A stretch of DNA of 64,000 nucleotides, taken from assembly GCA_005239435.1 (NCBI GenBank), contig SZNP01000001.1, positions 1,240,001 to 1,304,000 on the forward strand, written 5' to 3'. This document shows, piece by piece, positions 58,368 to 64,000 of this stretch. Each line of letters begins with the position of its first letter. The stretch's first letter is position 1. The position numbers and the translations under genes were made by a program. The stretch comes from Halorussus salinisoli (GTDB lineage: Archaea; Halobacteriota; Halobacteria; Halobacteriales; Haladaptataceae). The notes under the pieces were generated by a model that saw nothing but the letters and a program-made list of their open reading frames with translations, was not told the origin of the DNA and ran no database searches.

Positions 58368-58847
58368 TCACTCGAAATCGAGTTCCGTCGTGCCCGCGAA
58401 CGCGCCGTCGGTTCGCACGTCGAGGAGTCCGTCTCGCTCGACGGCAGACCGCTGGGCGTCCCCGAACACGACTTTTCTCTCGTCACGAATTTGGCCGTCT
58501 GCTCCTAAATACTTTTCTTCACAGGCACGGACCGTACCGCTTTTACCGCGGACGCGCAGGCCTACCGGGTCGTTTCGGATTTCGTCCACGCAGGCGAGCG
58601 CGGCGCGGGCCTCCTCGACGTGCCCGTGACGCACGCGGACGATGGCCTCACCGGTGGCGTCGCCGAAGTCGAACTGGAGAACTTCGAGGTCGGCGTCGGC
58701 GCTCCCGGCGTCGCCGAGCAGGTTCTGTGCGGCGAACCAGATGCTCCGCTGGAAGTCCCGCCGGTCGATCTCGGCGTCGGGCCACGTTTCGAGACCGACG
58801 GCGAGGTAACGCCAGCGCGGTCGGAGATGTTTGGGGAGGTGCTTCAT
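58368..58847 (-). CDS. rnp2: Ribonuclease P protein component 2 (Pop5)
   Basis: A 159-residue protein. MKHLPKHLRPRWRYLAVGLETWPDAEIDRRDFQRSIWFAAQNLLGD is the Pop5 start, and VLQFDFGDATGEAIVRVRHGHVEEARAALACVDEI with RGKSGTVRACEEKYLG completes the ferredoxin-like fold. With Rpp30 it activates RNase P RNA in 5'-end maturation of tRNAs. It precedes psmA by 4 bases. The last 35 residues (DERKVVFGDAQRSAVERDG...) extend the usual length. Confidence 0.94.
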   Translation of the reverse strand: MKHLPKHLRPRWRYLAVGLETWPDAEIDRRDFQRSIWFAAQNLLGDAGSADADLEVLQFDFGDATGEAIVRVRHGHVEEARAALACVDEIRNDPVGLRVRGKSGTVRACEEKYLGADGQIRDERKVVFGDAQRSAVERDGLLDVRTDGAFAGTTELDFE

Positions 58848-59028
58848 TTGCTGGTCGTTGGTCGGGAAGTGGCTTGAAAGGCAGGTTGTCGGACCAATCG
58901 CGGCCCGGCGCTCGGGAGTTTATCACTCGAAGCTACGGTTCAATTTTAGATGTTGACGCTGGTGGGGTACACGCGGATGCCCTCGGCCGTCGGAGAGCCG
59001 TACGAGAGCGAGGAGTAACGGAGGAACT

Positions 59029-60144
59029 TCAGTTCGCGGCGCAGTTGTTGGGGCCGAGTTCGAGTTCCTCGGCGTTCTGGGTCAGCGCCTCCTTCCCCCA
59101 GTTGATGGACTTGATCTGGTTGTAGTTCGCCGGTTCGTCCGAGAGGCTCTCGACGATGGTCTCGACGAACTGCTCGCGGTCGTCCATGCCGAAGAGTTCG
59201 TTGGTGTCTTCGAGTTCGCCGAGCGTGGTGGCGAGCGGCCGGACCGTCTCGTCGTCGAAGTGGCCCGGCAGGGCGAGCGCGTCGTCGGACAGGTCGGCGA
59301 GGCGGTCGAGACTGTCGAAGAGGCGGCGCGCTCCCTCGCGCACGTCCGTCTCGGTGTCGCCTTCGAGGTCGGGTCGGCCCACGCTGTCGATGAACAGCGT
59401 GTCTCCCGAGAGCAGGGCGTCGCCGACGTGGAGCGAGACGCTGCCGGGCGTGTGGCCGGGCGTGTGGAGCACGTCGAGACTCCGGTCACCGACCGTCACT
59501 GTGTCGCCGTCGGCCAGCGACTCGTACACGCCGAGTTCGCCGGCGTCGGCTTCGTGGAGGTGGTACGGAACGCCGTGTTCGGCCGCCAGAGTTCGCCCGC
59601 CGCTGACGTGGTCGGCGTGGGCGTGCGTGTCGACTGTGCCCACGATTTCGACGCCGTACTCGTCGGCGAGGTCGAGGTACTCCTCGACGTACAGGCTCGG
59701 GTCCACGACAACGGCCTCGTCGCCGTCGTGGACGAGGTAGGAGACGCAGCCAGTACCGGGCCGGACGACCTGCACTACGCCGTCCACGCCCTCGACCTCG
59801 TACGAGACGTGAACGCGCCCCCAGCCGTTCATGCCGTCGGCGACCGACTTGGCGTCGTAGCCTCGGTCTTGGAGGAATCCCGCAGCGGAGTCCGAGGTGA
59901 TGCCAGCGACGCAGACGACGGCTATCTCCTCGTCCTCGGGAATCTCGTCGAGCGACTCCTCCAGACCGGAGAGGTCGCCGTCGAGCAACTGGTCGTAGAT
60001 AGGGAGATTGTAACTTCCGTCGATGGCCCACTCCTCGTAGTCGTCCTCGTTGCGAACGTCGAGGATGAAGAGGTCCTCGTCGTCTCGTCGGTCGGCTACC
60101 TCTTCGGGACTGATGGTCGGGCTCTCTTGTGCTGTCTTGCTCAT
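59029..60144 (-). CDS. Rhodanese-metallo-beta-lactamase fusion (persulfide dioxygenase-like)
   Basis: A 371-residue protein. Residues 1-115 are a rhodanese domain (ISPEEVADRRDDEDLFILDVRNEDDYEEW; active-site loop AVVCVAGITSD, with Cys). Residues 120-371 are an MBL domain: GTVDTHAHADHVSGG (HxHxDH), VLHTPGHTPGSVSLHV, LLSGDTLFIDSVGRPDL and LALPGHFDD. This resembles ETHE1-type persulfide dioxygenases or polysulfide-handling enzymes. The rhodanese is N-terminal, while many such fusions place it C-terminal. It probably handles sulfane sulfur. It interrupts the RNase P gene group. Confidence 0.9.
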   Translation of the reverse strand: MSKTAQESPTISPEEVADRRDDEDLFILDVRNEDDYEEWAIDGSYNLPIYDQLLDGDLSGLEESLDEIPEDEEIAVVCVAGITSDSAAGFLQDRGYDAKSVADGMNGWGRVHVSYEVEGVDGVVQVVRPGTGCVSYLVHDGDEAVVVDPSLYVEEYLDLADEYGVEIVGTVDTHAHADHVSGGRTLAAEHGVPYHLHEADAGELGVYESLADGDTVTVGDRSLDVLHTPGHTPGSVSLHVGDALLSGDTLFIDSVGRPDLEGDTETDVREGARRLFDSLDRLADLSDDALALPGHFDDETVRPLATTLGELEDTNELFGMDDREQFVETIVESLSDEPANYNQIKSINWGKEALTQNAEELELGPNNCAAN

Positions 60145-60548
60145 TACGGGCAATACTATTTGGCGGAGACCGATAAACCTGATGGGGGAATTCGCGCAGT
60201 CTGTCGAAACCGATGACAGCTGCTTCGTATCCGGATGCGTCGGCGGGCTATCTTCTCCAGATGTGTTCTCCTCGGGAAGAACCAGACGTAGCCGTCTGGT
60301 GGGGAACGTTGACCAGTTCGATATTGTTTTGTTGGGACAAGACGAACTGGTCGGGGTATCGACGCTGTGATTGGAGAACCGTCGGCTTCGACGAAGAACA
60401 GCGAGCGCAAGAAGACGGAGACACAGAGAGACAGATGATAGAAACCTATAGATAGTTAATAGAAACCTATTGGTGGGTGATAGGTATATATGGGAAGTTA
60501 TCAGATACCTATGGGAAACTTTAACCCCGCCAGAAATCGACCGACGAA
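60145..60548. repeat. Intergenic region with repeated ACCTAT motifs
   Basis: About 400 bases between two minus-strand genes. Near 60436-60515 the motif recurs: ATAGAAACCTAT at 60438 and 60459 as a direct repeat about 21 bases apart, ATAGGTAT at 60480 and its exact complement ATACCTAT at 60505. This resembles a multi-site operator or an AT-rich terminator. The rest has no trusted gene; a TATA-like GGTTTATCGG near 60175 serves the rhodanese gene. Confidence 0.5.
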
Positions 60549-61169
60549 CTACTCCTCGACCGATTCTCCGCGCTCGGCCACCAACACGCCGACCTGCTCG
60601 TGAACTCGCTCCACCGCAGTCAACGCGAACCCGGCCTCGGTCAGTACGTCGGCGAGATGCCCGACCGTCGAGGGGTCGTCCACCTCGGGACTGTAGAACG
60701 GTTCGTCGGGGTTCGGTTCGCCGAAGAACATCACGTCGCCCAACACGAACTTCCGCGGCCCGAGTTCCGCGATAGCTTCGACGGCCTCGCGCTTCTCCCC
60801 GTCGCTGAGGTGGTGCATGGCGAAGTTCGAGACGGCGATATCGGCGCTCTCGACGTTGGGTTCGCGGAATCGCCCCTCGCCGAACTCCACGTTCTCGATG
60901 CCCTGCTCGTCGGCCTTCTCCCGCGCTCGCTCCATCATCCCCTCGCTGATGTCCCGGCCGACGACCTCGCCCGCGTCGTCGGCGAGAGCGAGCGCGATGG
61001 CTCCGGTGCCGGTTCCCAGGTCCGCCACGGTGTCCTCGGGACCGGGGTCCGCGTGGTCTACCACCAGCGAGACGCAGGCGCGGTACTCCTCGGTGTCGTT
61101 CTGGCTGTCGTCGTACTCGCCCGCTACGTCGTCGAAGCGAGAGGCGTGCTCCTCAAGACTCTTCTTCAT
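60549..61169 (-). CDS. SAM-dependent methyltransferase
   Basis: A 206-residue class I methyltransferase from the ATG of MKKSLEEHASRFDDVAGEYDDSQ. VADLGTGTGAIALALADDAGEVVGRDISEGMME holds the SAM-binding DLGTGTG and acidic VGRD positions; ADIAVSNFAMHHLSDGEK is motif IV. The substrate is unknown. Its start lies inside the rnp3 gene (17-base overlap), so the two are tightly linked and probably co-translated. The pairing suggests a role around tRNA or RNase P, but this is inference. Confidence 0.9.
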   Translation of the reverse strand: MKKSLEEHASRFDDVAGEYDDSQNDTEEYRACVSLVVDHADPGPEDTVADLGTGTGAIALALADDAGEVVGRDISEGMMERAREKADEQGIENVEFGEGRFREPNVESADIAVSNFAMHHLSDGEKREAVEAIAELGPRKFVLGDVMFFGEPNPDEPFYSPEVDDPSTVGHLADVLTEAGFALTAVERVHEQVGVLVAERGESVEE

Positions 61170-61863
61170 ATTTACCGCGTTTGACGCCCGGTGCAATGAA
61201 CTCGTCGGACATGCGCTCGCGGTTGCGCTCGGCGAGGACGACCCACGCTTCCAGACCCTCTCGAATCTGTTCGGCGGAGAAGCCGATGGTCTCGCCCACC
61301 GCGGCGAGTTCGCGCGGTGCCCGCAACTGGAGGTGCGAGTGGGGGTTCGCGCTGACGACGAACGGCGCGTCGTACTGCTCCACTATCTCCCGAAGCTTTC
61401 GGAGGTCCTGTAGGGCCTGCACGCGCGGCCCGCCGTCGTCTCGGAGGACGCGCGAGAGGTCGAACTCCACGCGAGTCCCGTGTTCGGCCGCGGCCTTCGC
61501 CAGCACGTGGTTGAAGTCGCCGCGACCCCGCATCGGGTGGGCCAGCACGTCCACGCGGTCGGACTCGACCGCGAAGCGATTCAGCGCGTTGGTCCCGCCG
61601 TGGACCGCCAGAATCGTCTGCTTGGGTCGGTAGTTGCCGACGTGGCCGGCCGCGACTTCGGGGTCGTCGGCCCGGACTTCGATGGCCTCGACCACGTCCA
61701 CGCCGTACTCGTCGCCGATTCGCTCCGCGTCGTAGTCGGCAGTCGCGTCGCTGTGGTTGCGCACGACCACGCCGTCGAAGTCGTACTCGGCGGCGGTGGC
61801 CGCGAAGCGCGCCACGGTGCTGTCGCCGTCGGGGTGGGCGTGGACGCCTTCGTAGAGTGGCAT
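61153..61863 (-). CDS. rnp3: Ribonuclease P protein component 3 (Rpp30)
   Basis: A 236-residue TIM-barrel-like protein. YEGVHAHPDGDSTVARFAATAAEYDFDGVVVRNHSDA is the typical opening, and VDVLAHPMRGRGDFNHVLAKAAAEHGTRVEFDLSRVL, FVVSANPHSHLQLRAPRELAAVGETIGF complete the fold. It pairs with Pop5 to activate RNase P. In this genome rnp3 lies 2.3 kb from rnp2, with a methyltransferase and the rhodanese gene between. Confidence 0.95.
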   Translation of the reverse strand: MPLYEGVHAHPDGDSTVARFAATAAEYDFDGVVVRNHSDATADYDAERIGDEYGVDVVEAIEVRADDPEVAAGHVGNYRPKQTILAVHGGTNALNRFAVESDRVDVLAHPMRGRGDFNHVLAKAAAEHGTRVEFDLSRVLRDDGGPRVQALQDLRKLREIVEQYDAPFVVSANPHSHLQLRAPRELAAVGETIGFSAEQIREGLEAWVVLAERNRERMSDEFIAPGVKRGKYEEES

Positions 61864-62045
61864 GTGTGGCTGTTCTCTCGTCGTGGCTGTTCTCGCGGCG
61901 TCGGTTTGGGTCTGTCCCTTCGACTTCGGAACTCGTCTGCGACGGAGGCCTCACGTTCGGTCGGCAAGACGATTCACGAGTCCGTGTTCGGTGAGAAGTC
62001 GTGAAACCGTGGTCGGTGGTCCCACCGGATTGGTGCGCGACCGAT

Positions 62046-62375
62046 TCAGAACTGATACCGTCGGTCGTCCTTCTGCTGTTGCTGGGGGAACTGGTTGCCG
62101 CCGGTCATCTCGTCGTAGGTCATGCCCGAGAGATACTCGTCGTAGGTCACGTCGTACTCGCTCCGGAGGTGGAAGTCGAGGTTCCCCGTGTCGACTGCCG
62201 TCTGAAACAGCATGTGGACCGCACGCCGGAGGAGCTCCTCGCCGTCCTCGGGGTCGAACGCGGCGTTCAGCATCGCCAGTTCGTTTCGGGTCTCGCGGTC
62301 GAGCGACACCGAAATATCGTCGCCGAGGTCGGTGTACTCGCCCTCCAACTCGTCCTGTAGGTCGTCGAGACTCAT
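62046..62375 (-). CDS. Conserved small haloarchaeal protein of unknown function
   Basis: A 109-residue acidic protein starting MSLDDLQDELEGEYTDLGDDISVSLDRETRNELAMLNAAFDPEDGEELLRRAVHMLFQ. The SVSLDRETRNELAML stretch resembles a ribbon-helix-helix strand and helix, with the second helix LLRRAVHMLFQT. The C-terminus has YDVTYDEYLSGMTYDEM and a Gln-rich stretch (NQFPQQQQKDD). It may be a DNA-binding protein; uncertain. Confidence 0.65.
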   Translation of the reverse strand: MSLDDLQDELEGEYTDLGDDISVSLDRETRNELAMLNAAFDPEDGEELLRRAVHMLFQTAVDTGNLDFHLRSEYDVTYDEYLSGMTYDEMTGGNQFPQQQQKDDRRYQF

Positions 62376-62499
62376 GCGCGGAAGGTCGCCCCCTGAGCGG
62401 AAACGCTTTTCGACTGGTCGAATCCGGACTTCTTTCGAGCGAGTGTTCGGGTAGTATTGTTGGGAACGTTCAAGGCTCTCTGCGGTCTATCTCTACGTT

Positions 62500-62507
62500 G
62501 GAGGTGA
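62500..62507 (+). promoter_or_regulatory. Shine-Dalgarno site GGAGGTGA
   Basis: A full anti-16S complement, unusual in a genome where most transcripts look leaderless. Its distance favours the second of two adjacent ATGs (62512) as start. Confidence 0.65.
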
Positions 62508-62511
62508 GATG

Positions 62512-62769
62512 ATGCAAAAGAACGTGGGTGGATTCGACCGAACCGTGCGGTTGGTGATCGGCCCGGTGCTCCTGGTAGTCGTCCTCGCGTGGCTACTCGG
62601 CGCAATCGCGCTCGACCTGTGGCTCGTCGTGGTCGCACTGCTCGTCGGCGCGATTCTGACCGTCACCGGACTGACCCAGAAGTGCCCGGCCAACAGCGTG
62701 CTGGGGACGAACACGCTCGGCGAGGTGGGCGAGACCGAGGACGAGTCCGCGGGGGAGACGCCGCGCTGA
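62512..62769 (+). CDS. DUF2892-family membrane protein
   Basis: An 85-residue protein starting MQKNVGGFDRTVRLVIGPVLLVVVLAWLLG, the usual DUF2892 opening, followed by a second helix (LWLVVVALLVGAILTVTGLTQKCPANSVLG) ending in the conserved CPxN motif. The acidic tail (GETEDESAGETPR) is extra. DUF2892 proteins are small inner-membrane proteins often found with rhodaneses and sulfur metabolism; a rhodanese gene lies 2.4 kb away but not adjacent. A Shine-Dalgarno site precedes the start. Confidence 0.9.
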   Translation: MQKNVGGFDRTVRLVIGPVLLVVVLAWLLGAIALDLWLVVVALLVGAILTVTGLTQKCPANSVLGTNTLGEVGETEDESAGETPR

Positions 62770-62878
62770 ACCGAACTATTTTCGTCACACCGAGTCGGGA
62801 GCGCCTCGCATCGGATTCGATAGGCCCACCGGCACGGAACCGCCGACCCTTTATCCGACTCGTCCCTACCTCGTGCTA

Positions 62879-63826
62879 ATGAGTCGATCGGACGCCGAAT
62901 CGGACTCCGACTACTCGCTCCCCGACGACCTCCCGGCGGTCCGCGACGCCCTGGTCTCGTGGTACGAGGAGGACCACCGACCGTTTCCGTGGCGCGAGAC
63001 CGACGACGCCTACGAGATTCTGGTGTCAGAGGTCATGAGCCAGCAGACCCAACTCGGTCGGGTCGTAGAAGCGTGGGAGGCCTTCCTCGACAACTGGCCG
63101 ACCCCGTCCGACCTCGCAGACGCCGACCGGGCCGACGTGGTGGGGTTCTGGACCGACCACAGCCTCGGCTACAACAACCGGGCGAAGTACCTCCACGAGG
63201 CCGCCGAGCAGGTGGTCTCGGAGTACGACGGCGAGTTCCCCCGGACTCCCGACGAACTCCAGAACCTGATGGGCGTCGGTCCGTACACCGCCAACGCTGT
63301 CGCCTCGTTCGCGTTCAACGACGGCGACGCCGTGGTCGATACCAACGTCAAGCGCGTCCTCCACCGCGCCTTCGACGTGCCAGACGACGACGCCGCGTTC
63401 GAGGCGGCCGCCAGCGAGGCGATGCCCGAGGGCGAGTCTCGCGTCTGGAACAACGCCATCATGGAACTGGGCGGCGTGGCCTGCGAGCAGTCGCCCAAGT
63501 GCGACTCGGCGGGATGCCCGTGGCGCGAGTGGTGTCACGCCTACGAGACCGGCGATTTTACGGCCCCCGACGTGCCGACGCAGCCGAGTTTCGAGGGGAG
63601 CAGGCGGCAGTTCCGCGGCAAAGTGATATCCGTCCTGAAGGAGTACGACGAACTTCCGCTGTCGAAACTCGGCCCTCGCGTCCGAGTCGATTACGCGCCG
63701 GAGGGCGAGTACGGCCGGGAGTGGCTCGGAGGACTACTCTCCGATTTGGCCGACGACGGACTGGTCGAAGTCGAGGAGAGCGACTCGGAGTCCGAAAGCG
63801 AGACGGTCGCGCGACTCCGGCGATAA
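62879..63826 (+). CDS. mutY: A/G-specific adenine glycosylase MutY
   Basis: A 315-residue protein from the ATG of MSRSDAESDSDYSLPDDL. WYEEDHRPFPWRETDDAYEILVSEVMSQQTQLGRVVEAW holds the catalytic Glu (EVMSQQTQ). LMGVGPYTANAVASFAF is the helix-hairpin-helix with VVDTNVKRVLHR carrying the Asp, and CEQSPKCDSAGCPWREWC ligates the 4Fe-4S cluster. The last 80 residues (RQFRGKVISVLKEYDELPLSKLG) replace the usual MutT-like OG-recognition domain with a winged-helix-like region. It removes A opposite 8-oxoG. Confidence 0.93.
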   Translation: MSRSDAESDSDYSLPDDLPAVRDALVSWYEEDHRPFPWRETDDAYEILVSEVMSQQTQLGRVVEAWEAFLDNWPTPSDLADADRADVVGFWTDHSLGYNNRAKYLHEAAEQVVSEYDGEFPRTPDELQNLMGVGPYTANAVASFAFNDGDAVVDTNVKRVLHRAFDVPDDDAAFEAAASEAMPEGESRVWNNAIMELGGVACEQSPKCDSAGCPWREWCHAYETGDFTAPDVPTQPSFEGSRRQFRGKVISVLKEYDELPLSKLGPRVRVDYAPEGEYGREWLGGLLSDLADDGLVEVEESDSESESETVARLRR

Positions 63827-63910
63827 CACAGTTTCGACCGTCCGACCGTAACTGAAACGCCCGCTTCACCCTACAGAAAGCGTTTATCCTCGCCCGTAAA
63901 ACGACCGAGT

Positions 63911-64000
63911 ATGACCCTCCGACGCCGCGAAACCCTCGCGCTGACCGGTGCCCTCCTCGCCGGACTCGCGGGATGTACGGGAAGCGACGACCCGCAGACG
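63911..64000 (+). CDS. Tat lipoprotein, 3' truncated by window end
   Basis: The first 30 residues are visible: MTLRRRETLALTGALLAGLA then GCTGSDDPQT. Twin arginines, a hydrophobic core and lipobox LAGC mark a Tat-exported lipoprotein; the frame is open at the window end. The TTTATC stretch about 20-25 bases before the ATG is a plausible promoter element. The function of the mature part is not visible. Confidence 0.8.
   Translation, partial: MTLRRRETLALTGALLAGLAGCTGSDDPQT

Noticed and set aside
60156-60410. 84-codon minus-strand ORF upstream of the rhodanese-MBL gene
   Set aside because: Text is Arg/Pro-rich and overlaps the promoter region; no homologous pattern.

Overview
This is a chromosomal window from a halophilic archaeon (class Halobacteria). 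The DNA is very GC-rich and the encoded proteins are strongly acidic. Several lipoproteins have Tat signals with a lipobox. TATA boxes commonly sit 24-30 bases from the start codon, as expected for leaderless transcripts. The marker genes are archaeal or haloarchaeal: small primase subunit PriS, GINS, Cdc48/VAT ATPase, proteasome alpha subunit, RNase P proteins Pop5 and Rpp30, RtcB with archease, a TbsP-like regulator and an amphi-Trp protein. The genus cannot be fixed from this sequence alone. I see no rRNA, CRISPR array, prophage or intact insertion sequence; one tRNA-Leu(CAA) is present.

Layout. 1-5 kb: a truncated sugar isomerase/epimerase, a Gfo/Idh oxidoreductase, an eIF2B/ribose-bisphosphate-isomerase-like protein, then small regulators and small membrane proteins. 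5-8.3 kb (minus strand): a likely RNA-repair operon, archease - DoxX-like membrane protein - rtcB. 8.4-11.4 kb (plus): an acetyltransferase, priS and gins. 12.5-15.1 kb (minus): a small Hsp20-like protein translationally coupled to cdc48. 15-20 kb: hydrolase, ZIP transporter, panB, SHOCT protein, HAD phosphatase and small proteins. 20-30 kb: acyl-CoA dehydrogenase, a five-PAS histidine kinase, AlaX-type editing protein, PQQ-propeller lipoprotein, class III aminotransferase and an MgtC-family membrane protein. 30-38.8 kb: AI-2E-type permease, PadR regulator, amphi-Trp protein, DUF1028 protein, a gene that appears frameshifted, then folD and glyA (one-carbon metabolism). 38.9-41.1 kb: a 699-residue CHAT/caspase-like protein, convergent and overlapping with an unlisted 44-residue protein. 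41.4-46 kb: TbsP-like regulator and a YcaO cyclodehydratase fused to an E1-like domain. 46-51 kb: DUF63, Lrp, inositol-phosphatase and MBL-fold proteins. 51-57 kb: tRNA-Leu, a TetR-MATE operon with a probable operator, PHP, DUF309, tandem winged-helix and aspartoacylase-like genes. 57.6-62 kb (minus): psmA, rnp2, a rhodanese-MBL fusion, a methyltransferase and rnp3. 62-64 kb: small proteins, mutY and the start of a Tat lipoprotein.

The most promising uncharacterised unit is the CHAT-protease gene and its tiny convergent partner. The two start regions carry nearly the same short palindrome (GTTGTAYAAC) close to the predicted transcription start, which suggests a shared regulator. Other notable points are a possible structured RNA or leaderless micro-ORF near 32.5 kb, a hairpin motif repeated almost exactly at 23.95 and 33.09 kb, several clusters of perfect GC hairpins between genes, two genes with an identical 11-base promoter element at the same spacing, and a charged repeat inserted in archease. 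Family names are from memory and residue inspection; no database search was possible.
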